From NCBI GenBank assembly GCA_027492585.1, contig JAPUEK010000017.1, positions 1 through 64,000 on the forward strand: a stretch of DNA of 64,000 nt, in the 5' to 3' direction. Each line of letters starts with the position of its first letter. Within the stretch, counting starts at the first letter, position 1. The notes beneath the pieces are model-generated. The model saw only the letters and a list, made by a program, of their open reading frames with translations. It was not told the DNA's origin and searched no databases. Origin of the DNA: Paracoccaceae bacterium. Lineage in GTDB: Bacteria; Pseudomonadota; Alphaproteobacteria; Rhodobacterales; Rhodobacteraceae. The translations under genes and the position numbers were made by a program. Below, in pieces: positions 45,635 through 55,014 of this stretch.

Positions 45635-47152
45635 ATGAGCCTTCTTGCCGTCAAATCCCTGTCGCTGACCCTTGGTGCGGCGCTTTTCACCGATCTTGAC
45701 CTGACCATCGCCGCGGGCGACCGCCTCGGCCTCATCGCCGCCAACGGGCGCGGCAAGACCGCACTTCTGCGTTGCCTCGCGGGGGAGGTGGAGCCGACCT
45801 CCGGCGTCATCACCCGCGCGCGCGGCCTGAAGCTTGCGCTTGTCGCGCAGGATGTGCCGCCGGCGCTGCTGTCGCTGGGTTTCCGCGATGCGGTGCTTTC
45901 CGCCCTTCCCGATGAGACCGCCGAAACCGAAAGCTGGCGGGCGGACATCGTGATGGACGATCTTGCGGTGCCGGAGGACCTGCGTAGCCAAGCCCTCGCC
46001 AGCCTGTCGGGCGGCTGGCAGCGCACCGCCCTTCTGGCCCGCGCGGCGGTGGAGGAGCCGGATCTCTACCTGCTGGACGAGCCGACCAACCACCTTGATC
46101 TGTCGCGGATCGGGCGCCTGCAGGACTGGCTCTCGGCCCTGCCCCGCGATGTGGCGGTGCTGATGACCAGCCATGACCGCGCCTTTCTGGACACGGCGAC
46201 GAAACGCAGCCTTTTCCTGCGGCCCGAGCGCAGCATGGCCTTCGCCCTGCCCTACAGCCGGGCGAAGGCGGCCTTGGCGGAGACGGACGAGGCGGAGGCG
46301 CGGCGGCTTGCCAATGATCTGAAGCAGGCCGACCAGCTCCGCCGGCAGGCGGCGAAGCTGAAGAACATCGGCATCAACTCCGGCTCCGACCTGCTGGTGG
46401 TCAAGACGAAGCAGTTGACCGAGCGCGCCGAGAGGATCGAGGCCGCCGCCCGCCCCGTCCACCGGGAGGGATCGGCGGGGACAATCCGGCTGGCCAATTC
46501 CGGCACGGCGGCCAAGGCGCTTCTGACCTTCGAGGAGGCGCGGGTGGAAACACCGGACGGGCGGCTTCTGTTTGCCACGGGCAGGCTCTGGATCGAGCGG
46601 GGCGACCGGGTGGTGCTTCTGGGTGCAAACGGCGCGGGCAAGTCGCGGTTGCTGGCGGCGGTGGCCGGGGCCATTTCCGCAGGGCATCCGGCGATCCGGG
46701 CGGCGGCCAGCCTCGTCTGCGGCGCCTCCGATCAGGCGCTGTCGCAGGTGCCGGGGGCGCAGACGCCCTTTGCGCTCGTGACGCGGCTGACCTCTTCGGA
46801 TCAGACGGCGCGCGGGCTGCTGGCCGGGGCGGGCATCCGGGCGGACTGGCAGACCCGCCCCGCCGCCGCCCTTTCCGGCGGTCAGCGGGCGCGGCTGGCC
46901 ATGCTGCTCCTGCGGCTGCAACAGCCGAATTTCTACCTGCTCGACGAGCCGACCAACCATCTCGACATCGAGGGGCAGGAGGCTCTGGAGGCGGAACTGC
47001 AGGCACAGGGCGCGACGGCGCTTCTCGTCAGCCATGACCGCAGCTTCGTGCGCGCCACCGGCACGCGGTTCTGGCAGATCGACCGCAGGCGGCTGGTGGA
47101 GGTGGACAGCCCGGAGCCGTTCTTTGCCGCCGAGATCGCGCGCAGGGACTGA
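45635..47152 (+). CDS. ABC-F family ATPase
   Basis: A 505-residue soluble protein with two ABC domains and no membrane segments, the ABC-F arrangement; members act on ribosomes as translation factors or antibiotic-resistance proteins. First domain: Walker A AANGRGKTALL, signature LSGGWQRTALLA, Walker B LYLLDEPTNHLD. Second: LGANGAGKSRLL, LSGGQRARLAML, FYLLDEPTNHLD. The linker between them is charged (EARRLANDLKQADQLRRQAAKLKN). It is smaller than EttA or Uup and closest in build to short, poorly studied ABC-F groups. Confidence 0.88.
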   Translation: MSLLAVKSLSLTLGAALFTDLDLTIAAGDRLGLIAANGRGKTALLRCLAGEVEPTSGVITRARGLKLALVAQDVPPALLSLGFRDAVLSALPDETAETESWRADIVMDDLAVPEDLRSQALASLSGGWQRTALLARAAVEEPDLYLLDEPTNHLDLSRIGRLQDWLSALPRDVAVLMTSHDRAFLDTATKRSLFLRPERSMAFALPYSRAKAALAETDEAEARRLANDLKQADQLRRQAAKLKNIGINSGSDLLVVKTKQLTERAERIEAAARPVHREGSAGTIRLANSGTAAKALLTFEEARVETPDGRLLFATGRLWIERGDRVVLLGANGAGKSRLLAAVAGAISAGHPAIRAAASLVCGASDQALSQVPGAQTPFALVTRLTSSDQTARGLLAGAGIRADWQTRPAAALSGGQRARLAMLLLRLQQPNFYLLDEPTNHLDIEGQEALEAELQAQGATALLVSHDRSFVRATGTRFWQIDRRRLVEVDSPEPFFAAEIARRD

Positions 47153-47255
47153 TCCGGTCCGGCGCGGGCGGGGCAAGGGGCGGCCTCTGCGGCAGCCCCT
47201 TTCCTTCCGCCCCGTCTGCTCCTATAGAACCGCCTTTGAACGGCAGGAGTCCCAG

Positions 47256-48044
47256 ATGCAAGGCAGCGCCAACCTCAACCTGATGATCAAGGCCGCGCGC
47301 CGCGCCGCGAAAAGCCTGGTGAAGGACTTCCGCGAGGTCGAGAACCTTCAGGTCTCGGCCAAGGGACCGGGGGATTTCGTCTCCAAGGCCGATCAGGAGG
47401 CCGAGCGGATCATCAAGGAAGAGCTGATGGGCGGGCGTCCCACCTATGGCTGGCTCGGCGAGGAAACCGGCGAGACCGAGGGCCAGGACCCCACCCGCCG
47501 CTGGATCGTCGATCCGCTCGACGGGACGACGAACTTCCTGCACGGGATGCCGCACTGGGCGATCTCCATTGCCCTGGAGCACAAGGGAGAGATCGTTTCG
47601 GGCGTCGTCTATGACGCGGCGAAGGACGAGCTTTTCTGGGCCGAAAAGGGCGCGGGCGCCTGGATGAACGACCGCCGCCTGCGGGTTTCCGGCCGCCGCC
47701 ACATGCATGAGGCGGTCTTTGCCACCGGCGTTCCCTTCGGCGTGAAAAAGACCATGCCGGCGATGCTGGGCGATCTGGCGCGGCTGATGCCGGCCTGCGC
47801 GGGGATGCGCCGCTGGGGGGCGGCCTCGCTCGACCTCGCCTATGTGGCGGCGGGGCGCTACGACGGCTACTGGGAGCGCGAGCTGAAGCCCTGGGACATC
47901 GCCGCCGGCCTCGTGCTGGTGAAAGAGGCGGGCGGGATGCTCTCGGCGATCCGCGCCGATGAGGATATCCTGTCGAAAGGCTCGATCATCTGCGGCAACG
48001 AGGCGCTGTTCGAACCCTTCCGCAAGATCATCCGCAACGAGTGA
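47256..48044 (+). CDS. suhB: Inositol monophosphatase family protein (SuhB-like)
   Basis: Metal-dependent phosphatase (EC 3.1.3.25 family) of 262 residues. Motifs: GDFVSKADQEAERIIKEEL, LGEETGE (metal Glu), WIVDPLDGTTNFLHGMPHWAISIAL (metal Asp-Pro-Leu-Asp) and LKPWDIAAGLVLVKEAGG. SuhB proteins also help rRNA antitermination in enteric bacteria; that role is unproven here. The CAGGAG ribosome site fixes the ATG at 47256. Confidence 0.9.
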   Translation: MQGSANLNLMIKAARRAAKSLVKDFREVENLQVSAKGPGDFVSKADQEAERIIKEELMGGRPTYGWLGEETGETEGQDPTRRWIVDPLDGTTNFLHGMPHWAISIALEHKGEIVSGVVYDAAKDELFWAEKGAGAWMNDRRLRVSGRRHMHEAVFATGVPFGVKKTMPAMLGDLARLMPACAGMRRWGAASLDLAYVAAGRYDGYWERELKPWDIAAGLVLVKEAGGMLSAIRADEDILSKGSIICGNEALFEPFRKIIRNE

Positions 48045-48051
48045 TCGCGGA

Positions 48052-48080
48052 CCTCTCCCCCAAGCGCGAGGGGGAGGGAG
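48052..48080. repeat. CTCCCCC/GGGGGAGGG hairpin (repeat C)
   Basis: CCTCTCCCCC and GGGGGAGGG flank AAGCGCGA just after suhB. Similar hairpins recur at 57033, 57161 and 57277, so this is a dispersed intergenic palindrome. It may help terminate suhB. Confidence 0.6.
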
Positions 48081-48256
48081 GCGCAGCCGGTGAGCGCCTT
48101 CCCGTTGCAGAGACCGCCGCCCTGTCAGGGCGCCGTCCTGCGGTCCCGGCCGCAAACCTGCCCCTTCCGGCCCGGTGAGAGACGCGGTTCCGGCCGGGCC
48201 TCCCCCGGACCGGCCGACACGCACAGCGGGGGGCCGCGAGCCCCCAGCCCCTTCCC

Positions 48257-48313
48257 TTTCATCTTGCCATAAATATCCTGCGGGGAGGTCCGGAGGGGTG
48301 CAAAACCCCTCCG
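48257..48313 (-). repeat. Intergenic hairpin repeat A, copy 7 (after rhomboid gene)
   Basis: On the minus strand CCGGAGGGGT-TTTGC-ACCCCTCCGG, ACCTCCCCGCAGGATATTTA and TGGCAAGATGAAAGGGAAGG. It starts 41 nt after the rhomboid gene stop, same orientation. Confidence 0.85.
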
Positions 48314-48353
48314 GCGCCCGCCACGGGTCGCAACGCAAGCCGAATGTCGGCGC

Positions 48354-49091
48354 CTACCGCCGCCCCGCCCTCGGAATGTTCGACTTGCTCAGCACATAGT
48401 CCGTCGGCGGATGCGGCGGCAGGCCCTGGCTTTTCTGCCAGAACCCCGGCCCGCCACGGCGCAGCCAAGCGGGCAGCGTCAGCACCAGCCCCCCGACGAA
48501 ACCGCCGACATGGGCAAGATAGGCCACCCCGTCCTGCGCGTTCGTGGCCCCGTAGAACACCTGGATGCCGAACCAGACCCCGAGCACGATCCAGGCGGGA
48601 ATGGAGAAAACCCGGAAAAAGATGATGAAGATGAAGAGCACATCCACCTTCGCCTTCGGGAACATCAGCAGATAGCCGCCGAGCACCCCGGCAATCGCGC
48701 CCGAGGCCCCCACCATCGGCACCGGCGACCAGGGATCGGCCGCGATCTGCAAAGCCGCGCCGCAGAGCCCGACCGCCAGATAGAAGGCCAGAAAGCCGAT
48801 ATGGCCGAAACTGTCCTCCATGTTGTCGCCGAAGATCCAGAGAAACAGCATGTTGCCGGCCAGATGCAGCCAGCCGCCATGCAGGAACATGTGGGTGATC
48901 AGCGTCTCCACCCCGCCGCCGCGCATCAGGTTCTCCGGCACCAGCCCCCAAGTGTAGAAGAACCAGGCCAGTTGGGTATCCGACTCCATCCTCAGCCAAT
49001 AGCTGAGGAACACCGCGATATTCAGCAGGATCAGCGCCCGCGTCACATAGGGCGTGCGGCCGGAGGGATTGTGGTCGCGGATCGGGAACAT
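48354..49091 (-). CDS. Rhomboid-family intramembrane serine protease
   Basis: Cuts substrates within the membrane. The 245-residue protein has six hydrophobic segments, the HGGWLHLAGNMLFLWIFGDNME loop, catalytic Ser130 in MVGASGAIAGVLGGY and His194 in YLAHVGGFVGG, the canonical dyad. Substrates are unknown. A PLXW-like C-terminal tail (FWQKSQGLPPHPPTDYVLSKS) is cytoplasmic. Preceded by a small lipoprotein gene on the same strand. Confidence 0.92.
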   Translation of the reverse strand: MFPIRDHNPSGRTPYVTRALILLNIAVFLSYWLRMESDTQLAWFFYTWGLVPENLMRGGGVETLITHMFLHGGWLHLAGNMLFLWIFGDNMEDSFGHIGFLAFYLAVGLCGAALQIAADPWSPVPMVGASGAIAGVLGGYLLMFPKAKVDVLFIFIIFFRVFSIPAWIVLGVWFGIQVFYGATNAQDGVAYLAHVGGFVGGLVLTLPAWLRRGGPGFWQKSQGLPPHPPTDYVLSKSNIPRAGRR

Positions 49092-49158
49092 GGGGCCTCG
49101 AATGAAAAGGGTCCGGCCAAGGCTGGCCGGACCCCGGAACCATACAGGTTCGGATCGC

Positions 49159-49428
49159 TTATTCCATGACCTTCATCAGCTCGTCGACTGCGGCGCAGGC
49201 CTTGGCCGGATCCTTGGCGGCATTGCCGAGATCGGCCTGCAGTTCCTGCGCCTTGGCGCCGACCGCGGCCAGCTTCTCGGGGTTGGAGGTCGCCAGCTCC
49301 TGCATTTTCGTCATCATCGCGGTCGCCTTGGCCTGCGCCTGTTCGGGGGTGCAGGCGGCTTTCTCTTCCTTGCAGCCCGCCAGAGCCAGCGCGGCGGCAA
49401 GGGTGACGACGGCAAACTTCACACGCAT
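49159..49428 (-). CDS. Small lipoprotein
   Basis: An 89-residue predicted lipoprotein. MRVKFAVVTLAAALALAGC is a signal peptide with lipobox LAGC (Cys19), followed by a helical, Ala/Lys/Glu-rich body (CTPEQAQAKATAMMTKMQELATSNPEKLAAVGAKAQELQAD) with two further Cys residues. The ATG at 49428 has GGAGAG 7 nt upstream; an in-frame ATG 12 nt earlier is less likely. Family not recognised. Confidence 0.78.
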   Translation of the reverse strand: MRVKFAVVTLAAALALAGCKEEKAACTPEQAQAKATAMMTKMQELATSNPEKLAAVGAKAQELQADLGNAAKDPAKACAAVDELMKVME

Positions 49429-49516
49429 ATATCTCTCCATCCAAAACCCGGAAATCCGGTCCGATGGAAGTATCAGGCCCTTCGGCAGGTGCAAGGCCGG
49501 GGCCTTGTTTTCACGA

Positions 49517-52500
49517 TCAAACCGCTGAAACTTCAGCCAAAAGTTGTGCGTTGCCACCGGAGGCTGTGGTGTCGATGCAGATGTGCCGCTCCATCAGGGC
49601 ATGACCCGCATCGGGCATCCCGCCGATCAGCGGCAGGATCGGCCCCTTGCGGGCGGCGAGCGCCTTGGCGCGGGTGCGGGCGCCCTCGGCATCGCCCCAC
49701 CAGAGCGCGCCGGAAAAACCCGGGAGCCGGGTCAGTGCCAGAGGCGCCAGCCCCGGCGCTTCCACCGCCCGCCCGCCGAGCCGGCGCACCGCCTCCGCCT
49801 GTGCGAGCGCCGCCGCGCCCCCCGGCCCGAGGCAGAGGAGCGGCGGGCGCGAAAGAGCGGTCAGCCGGTTCGATTCGCCGGTCGGGCCGGGCAGGTCGGT
49901 GGCCTGCGTCATCCCCTGCCCTTCCGCTTCGATCCGCAGGGCGGCGGCGATGGCGCTTTCGTCAGCCTCCGGGTCGGTTGCCTCCGCCAGCGGCGCAAGG
50001 CGCAGGGTGAAGCGGTCGAGATAGCCCGGTCCCCCGGCTTTCGGCCCAGTGCCGGAAAGTCCCTCGCCGCCGAAGGGCTGGCTGCCCACCACCGCGCCGA
50101 TCTGGTTGCGGTTGACGTAGATGTTGCCGACATGCAGCGCCTCGACCACCGCCTGCACCCGGTCGTCGATGCGGGTGTGCAGCCCGAAGGTCAGCCCGTA
50201 GCCGGTGGCATTGACCGCCGCGACCACTGCCCCGATCTCCCCCGCCTTGAAGGTGGCGACATGCAGCACCGGCCCGAAGATCTCGCGCGGCATGTCGGCG
50301 ATGCCGCCCACCCGGATCACGGTCGGCGCGATGAAGGTGCCGGCGGCCGGTGCCGCCATTTCCTTCAGCACCCGGCCTTCGGCACGGGCGGCGGCGATAT
50401 AATCGCGGATGCCCGCCTGCGCCTCGGCGTCGATCACCGGACCGACATCGGTGACGAGGCTCCACGGGTCGCCGATGGCCAGTTCGTCCATCGCGCCGAA
50501 GAGCATCTCCTGCACGGTTCCGGCCACATCCTCCTGCACATAGAGGCAGCGCAGCGCCGAGCAGCGCTGGCCCGCCGACTGGAAGGAGGAGGCGAGGATG
50601 TCGCGCACCGCCTGTTCGGGCAAGGCGGTGCTGTCCACCAGCATGGCGTTCAGCCCGCCGGTTTCGGCGATCAGCGGCGCGGCCGGATCAAGATGCTCGG
50701 CCATCGACCGGCGGATCAGCAGCGCCGTCTCGGTGGAGCCGGTGAAGGCCACGCCCGAAACCCGCGCATCCCGCGTGATCGCCGCCCCGATGGCCCCGTC
50801 CCCCGGCAGAAGCTGGAGCGCGCTTGCCGGCACCCCCGCCTGATGGAGAAGCGAGACGGCAAGCGCCGCGATCAGCGGTGTCTGCTCGGCAGGTTTGGCG
50901 AGCACGGCATTGCCCGCCGCCAGCGCCGCGCCGATCTGGCCGGAAAAGATCGCCAGCGGGAAGTTCCAAGGGCTGATGCAGGCAAAGACCCCGCGCGCGG
51001 GCGCGTCGAGCCGCCCGGCCCCTTCGGCGTAATAGCGCAGGAAATCCACCGCCTCGCGCAGTTCGGCCACCGCATCGGCCTGCGATTTGCCGGCCTCGCG
51101 CGCCAGAAGGGCGAAGATCGGGCCGACCTCGGCCTCGTAAAGATCGGCGGCGCGGCGCAGCACTTCGGCGCGCTCGGCCGGGGCGGCGGCCCAGGGTTCG
51201 GCCAGACGCAGGGCGGTGTCCACATCGGCAAGGCTCGCGGTCAGCACATGGCCGACACGGGCGCCGGTGGCGGGGTTCGTCACCTCCAGCCGCTCCGCCC
51301 CGGTGCTGCGCCCGGCCAGAAGCGGGGCGGCCTCGAACAGGCGTTCCGCCTCCGCGCCGCGCGCCGTCTCCAACGCGGCAAGGTCGCCGCTGTCGGTCAG
51401 GTCCCAGCCGCGCGAGTTCTTCCGCGCCCCGAAAAGCTGCGGGCCGGTCAGGATCGCCGGATTGGCCACCGCCGCCATCCCCTCCATCGCCGTCACCGGG
51501 CAGGCCGCGACCCGTTCCGGGCTGACCTCCTCGTTGACGATCTGGTTGACGAAAGAGGAATTCGCGCCGTTCTCCAGCAGGCGCCGCACCAGATAGGCCA
51601 AAAGATCCCGATGTGCGCCGACCGGGGCGTAGATCCGGCAGCGGGTGCCGTTGTCGGTCAGCACGATGTCATGGAGCCGCTCGCCCATGCCGTGCAGCCT
51701 CTGGAACTCGAAAGCGCGCCCGTCGATGCCGCCGGTCCTTGCCGTGTCGAGGATCGCTGCGACCGTATGGGCATTATGGGTGGCAAACTGCGGATAGATG
51801 CGGTCGGTCCTGCCCAGAAGCTTGCGGGCATTGGCGATGTAGCTCACATCCGTCGCCTGCTTGCGGGTGAAGACCGGGAAGGAGGCCAGCCCCAGCACCT
51901 GCGCCCGCTTCACCTCCGCATCCCAATAGGCGCCTTTCACCAGCCGCACCATGATCTTGCGGTCGAGCTTGACCGAAAGCGCGTAAAGCCAGTCGATCAC
52001 CGCCCCCGCCCGCCGTCCATAGGCCTGCACCACCACGCCGAAACCGTCCCAGCCGCGCAGGGCCGGGTCCGACAGAACCGCCTCGATCACTTCGAGCGAC
52101 AGCGCCAGCCGGTCCGCCTCCTCCGCGTCGATGTTGAAGCCGAGGCCCGCCGCCTTGGCCAACCCTGCGAGGGCGCGGACGCGGGGGACCAGTTCCTCCA
52201 TCACCCGGCCGCGCTTGGCGACCTCGTAGCGGGGATGCAGCGCCGATAGTTTCACCGAAATGCCGGGGTTGGAACGGATATCGCCCTTGGTCGCCGCCTT
52301 GGCAATGGCGGTGATCGCCGCGGAATAGGACAGGTGATAGCGCCGGGCATCGGCCTCGGTCCGGGCCGCCTCGCCCAGCATGTCATAGCTGTAGGTATAG
52401 CCCTGCGCCTCCAGCTCCCGCGCGCGTTTCATCGCAAGGTCAATGGTTTCGCCCAGAACGAAGTTGCGCCCCATCTCCTTCATCGCCCGCGTGACCGCGG

Positions 52501-52984
52501 TGCGGATCACCGGCTCTCCCAGCCGCTTCACCGCCGCCTTGAGATGGCCGACCACGCCCGGCTCGCGCTCGTCCAGCACCTTGCCCGTGAGCATCAAGGC
52601 CCAGGTGGAGGCGTTCACCAGCGACGACGCCGATTTGCCGAGATGCCGCCCCCAGTCCGAGGGCGCGATCTTGTCCTCGATCAGCGCATCCATCGTCTCG
52701 GCATCCGGCACCCGCAAAAGCGCCTCGGCCAGACACATGAGCGCGATTCCCTCATCGGTGGACAGCCCGTATTCGGCCAGAAAGACCTCCATCAGCCCCG
52801 GCTTGACCGATCCGCGGATGCGGCGCACCAGATCCGCCCCCGCCGCGGTGATGCGCGTCCGCCCCTCTGCATCCAGCCCCGCTTCCGCGATCAGGCTGGC
52901 GACAAGCGCCGCCTCGTCGCGCAGGGACTGGCGGTCGATCACGGTCCAGCTTTCGGACATATCGGCGGAAAGGGCGGCGGGCAT
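49517..52984 (-). CDS. putA: Bifunctional proline dehydrogenase / delta-1-pyrroline-5-carboxylate dehydrogenase
   Basis: Oxidises proline to glutamate in two steps (EC 1.5.5.2 and 1.2.1.88). The 1155-residue protein has the PRODH barrel (GVSVKLSALHPRYE-like NPGISVKLSALHPRYEV, GFNIDAEEADRL, VQAYGRRA, VRLVKGAYWDAEVKRAQ) and then an aldehyde dehydrogenase part with FACISPWNFPLAIFSGQ, AETGGLNAM and catalytic Cys in SAGQRCSALRC. It lacks the N-terminal ribbon-helix-helix of E. coli PutA, which fits the separate regulator putR next to it. Start 52984 has CAGGAG 7 nt upstream. Confidence 0.95.
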   Translation of the reverse strand: MPAALSADMSESWTVIDRQSLRDEAALVASLIAEAGLDAEGRTRITAAGADLVRRIRGSVKPGLMEVFLAEYGLSTDEGIALMCLAEALLRVPDAETMDALIEDKIAPSDWGRHLGKSASSLVNASTWALMLTGKVLDEREPGVVGHLKAAVKRLGEPVIRTAVTRAMKEMGRNFVLGETIDLAMKRARELEAQGYTYSYDMLGEAARTEADARRYHLSYSAAITAIAKAATKGDIRSNPGISVKLSALHPRYEVAKRGRVMEELVPRVRALAGLAKAAGLGFNIDAEEADRLALSLEVIEAVLSDPALRGWDGFGVVVQAYGRRAGAVIDWLYALSVKLDRKIMVRLVKGAYWDAEVKRAQVLGLASFPVFTRKQATDVSYIANARKLLGRTDRIYPQFATHNAHTVAAILDTARTGGIDGRAFEFQRLHGMGERLHDIVLTDNGTRCRIYAPVGAHRDLLAYLVRRLLENGANSSFVNQIVNEEVSPERVAACPVTAMEGMAAVANPAILTGPQLFGARKNSRGWDLTDSGDLAALETARGAEAERLFEAAPLLAGRSTGAERLEVTNPATGARVGHVLTASLADVDTALRLAEPWAAAPAERAEVLRRAADLYEAEVGPIFALLAREAGKSQADAVAELREAVDFLRYYAEGAGRLDAPARGVFACISPWNFPLAIFSGQIGAALAAGNAVLAKPAEQTPLIAALAVSLLHQAGVPASALQLLPGDGAIGAAITRDARVSGVAFTGSTETALLIRRSMAEHLDPAAPLIAETGGLNAMLVDSTALPEQAVRDILASSFQSAGQRCSALRCLYVQEDVAGTVQEMLFGAMDELAIGDPWSLVTDVGPVIDAEAQAGIRDYIAAARAEGRVLKEMAAPAAGTFIAPTVIRVGGIADMPREIFGPVLHVATFKAGEIGAVVAAVNATGYGLTFGLHTRIDDRVQAVVEALHVGNIYVNRNQIGAVVGSQPFGGEGLSGTGPKAGGPGYLDRFTLRLAPLAEATDPEADESAIAAALRIEAEGQGMTQATDLPGPTGESNRLTALSRPPLLCLGPGGAAALAQAEAVRRLGGRAVEAPGLAPLALTRLPGFSGALWWGDAEGARTRAKALAARKGPILPLIGGMPDAGHALMERHICIDTTASGGNAQLLAEVSAV

Positions 52985-53024
52985 GGGCGGGCTCCTGAAA
53001 GGGTTGGCCCATGATAGCGCGAGT

Positions 53025-53053
53025 TTGACAGGCGATCTGCCCGAAGATAGCCT
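53025..53053 (+). promoter_or_regulatory. Likely putR promoter
   Basis: TTGACA (53025-53030), 17 nt, then TAGCCT (53048-53053). A perfect -35 box with a fair -10 in the putA/putR divergent gap, about 38 nt before the putR ATG. Confidence 0.55.
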
Positions 53054-53091
53054 GATTGGCAGCCGTTTCGCCTTCAATTCAGCAGGTTTTC

Positions 53092-53553
53092 ATGCCGGAC
53101 GACCGCGCCCCCCTCGACCGCTTCGACCATGCCATCCTGCGGGTGCTCTCCGTCGATGCCCGCATCACCGCGACCGAGCTCGGCCGCCGCATCGGCCTGT
53201 CGAAATCCCCGACGCAGGCGCGGATGAAACGGCTGGAGGAGGCCGGCGTCATCACCGGATACCGCGCCAATCTCGACCCGATCCGCATGGGCCTCGCCCA
53301 TGTCGCCTTCGTGGAGGTGCGGCTTTCGGACACGCGGGAGGCGGCGCTTCAGGCCTTCAACAGGGCCGTGCTCGCCGTGCCGGAGGTCGAGCAATGCCAC
53401 ATGATCGCCTCGCGCTTCGACTATCTGCTGAAGGTCCGCACCAGCGACATCCAGGATTACCGGCGCGTGCTGGCAGAGCGGATCTCCGCCCTGCCGCATG
53501 TCGCCTCCACCTCCACCTATGTGGCGATGGAGGCGGTGAAGGATCTTCTCTGA
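53092..53553 (+). CDS. putR: Lrp/AsnC-family proline regulator PutR
   Basis: A 153-residue Lrp-type activator. The HTH spans about residues 15-60 (LDRFDHAILRVLSVDARITATELGRRIGLSKSPTQARMKRLEEAGVI); the RAM effector domain follows (VEVRLSDTREAALQAFNRAV, VASRFDYLLKVRTSDIQDYRR). Divergent from putA, as for PutR in Rhodobacter, Agrobacterium and related species, where it activates putA in response to proline. Confidence 0.92.
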   Translation: MPDDRAPLDRFDHAILRVLSVDARITATELGRRIGLSKSPTQARMKRLEEAGVITGYRANLDPIRMGLAHVAFVEVRLSDTREAALQAFNRAVLAVPEVEQCHMIASRFDYLLKVRTSDIQDYRRVLAERISALPHVASTSTYVAMEAVKDLL

Positions 53554-53679
53554 TCAGTCCTTCGACTTGCCCGAGGAAATCTCGACCGAGGATTTGGAAC
53601 TGGCCACCGAAACGGCGGGCTTGGCCTTTTCCTTCTTCGGTTTCTTCACTTCCTTGCGCTTGTTCATGCCTTTGGCCAT
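53554..53679 (-). CDS. 41-residue lysine-rich protein
   Basis: MAKGMNKRKEVKKPKKEKAK, followed by a serine-rich tail (PAVSVASSKSSVEISSGKSKD). An excellent GGAGG ribosome site lies 8 nt before the ATG, and the stop abuts the putR stop. Small basic proteins starting MAKGMN(K/R)(R/K)KE(V/T)KKPK are found in many proteobacteria, which supports it as real. Function unknown; nucleic-acid or ribosome association is a guess from charge. A copy in antisense to nothing; the two genes converge with no gap. Confidence 0.8.
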   Translation of the reverse strand: MAKGMNKRKEVKKPKKEKAKPAVSVASSKSSVEISSGKSKD

Positions 53680-53741
53680 GGCCCATCCTCCTGTGATGAC
53701 GGGGCAAGCCTACGCCTGCGCCGGAACAAATGCACGGACGA

Positions 53742-54770
53742 TCAGCGCAGGTTCTGGAACGCGTGCAAAAGCGCCGTCTCCAGCCCCGGCGGCAGGGGGG
53801 AGGAGCCGGCGGCATGAAGGCAGGAACAGTAAAGCCGGTAAGGCTCCGGTTCCCGGATCAGCCGCTGGAAGGCGGCGCGGTGACGCGCGATACAGGTCTC
53901 GTGCCGTTCCGCGATGCCGGGCAGGGAAAGGAGTGCCGCCATCTCCGCCGCCAGCGGCTCCTGCAGCGCCAGGGCGGCGCGATTGTCCTCGGCGTTGAAG
54001 TTGCGCTCCACCCAATAGGTCAGGTCAATGCGCTTCTCGCTGCGGTTGGGCAGGCCGCGCTCGGCCTTGACGACGAAGCTTTCGGCGGAGCGGAGCGAGT
54101 AATGGTGCATCTCGGCCAGGGAGCGGTGGCCGGTGACGCCCATCAGCGACATGCGCTTGTCGTTGTCTGCGATGACCGGGGGCAGCGGGCGCCCGCTGCC
54201 ATCGACCCAGAGGGGCACGGTCCCCGCCTTCTGCCGGGGCCGGTGGACGCCCGCCCTGGCGAAAGCCGCCGGGCGGAACAACGATTTGAAGAAGGTCGCG
54301 GCGACGGGGTGGCGCATTTCCGGCGGGGCGCTGCGGGTGAATTGCGCGGTGACCGGCTGCGGCGCGAACCGCGCCAGCCCCGCATTGCCGAAAAGCCGCC
54401 AGCCAAGCGCCACCGCCTCCGCCCCTTCGGGCAGGGCCGCGATCAGATCGGCAAGCCGGTGGCTCCCGCAATGGACCATCGGAAATTCATCGACATCGGA
54501 GACGAGCATCCATTCCGCCGCCTTCCGCAAGGGATGCTTCCATGCGGCATTGAGCGCCTGCCACTGGATGCTCTGCTCCCCCTCCGGCCGGTTGCGAAGA
54601 TGGGTCAGCACCCCCTGCCCGGCAAGCGCCTCCAGAAGATCATCCGATCCGTCGGTGCAGTCGTTTGAATAGACAAGGAAATCCGTGACGCCGATCATCC
54701 GGTGCCAGGCAAGCCATTCCAGCAGGAACGGGCCTTCGTCCTTGATCGAGGTGACAGAAAGAACCCGCAT
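53742..54770 (-). CDS. Glycosyltransferase family 2-like protein
   Basis: A 342-residue protein resembling the Glyco_tranf_2_4 (GT2-like) proteins of Rhodobacteraceae: RVLSVTSIKDEGPFLLEWLAWHRMIGVTDFLVYSNDCTDGSDDLL is the nucleotide-sugar side, and SDVDEFPMVHCG supplies a DxD metal motif. The later part (HRSLAEMHHYSLRSAESFVVKAERGLPN) is family-like. The start MRVLSVTSIKDEG at 54770 is preferred; in-frame residues upstream look unrelated. Sugar and acceptor unknown. Confidence 0.8.
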   Translation of the reverse strand: MRVLSVTSIKDEGPFLLEWLAWHRMIGVTDFLVYSNDCTDGSDDLLEALAGQGVLTHLRNRPEGEQSIQWQALNAAWKHPLRKAAEWMLVSDVDEFPMVHCGSHRLADLIAALPEGAEAVALGWRLFGNAGLARFAPQPVTAQFTRSAPPEMRHPVAATFFKSLFRPAAFARAGVHRPRQKAGTVPLWVDGSGRPLPPVIADNDKRMSLMGVTGHRSLAEMHHYSLRSAESFVVKAERGLPNRSEKRIDLTYWVERNFNAEDNRAALALQEPLAAEMAALLSLPGIAERHETCIARHRAAFQRLIREPEPYRLYCSCLHAAGSSPLPPGLETALLHAFQNLR

Positions 54771-54916
54771 CCAACCCGCCAAAGCCCCGGTTTCGGACAG
54801 AGTAAGGGCCGCCGCCACCCATGGCAAGGCGTGGAGGGGCAAGCGCGTGGGCGCTCAGCCCTCATCGAAGCCAGACCAGAGAGCCGGCCCCTCCGAACAG
54901 GGCTCCTCCCCTCCTC

Positions 54917-54974
54917 CTTTCATCTTGCCTCAAATATCCTGCGGGGAGGTCCGGAGGGGTGCAAAACCCCTCCG
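54917..54974 (-). repeat. Intergenic hairpin repeat A, copy 8
   Basis: On the minus strand CCGGAGGGGT-TTTGC-ACCCCTCCGG, ACCTCCCCGCAGGATATTTG and AGGCAAGATGAAAGGAGGAG. It starts 41 nt after the stop of the membrane-protein gene at 55015, same orientation. Confidence 0.85.
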
Positions 54975-55014
54975 GCGCCCGACAAGGGCGCGCCGCCCGC
55001 CGCATGTCGCGCCC

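Larger units (their letters stand above)
48045..48353. other. Convergent intergenic region after suhB
   Basis: Contains one GGGGGAGGG hairpin of the type found at 57 kb (48052-48080) and repeat A copy 7. No gene seen. Confidence 0.5.
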
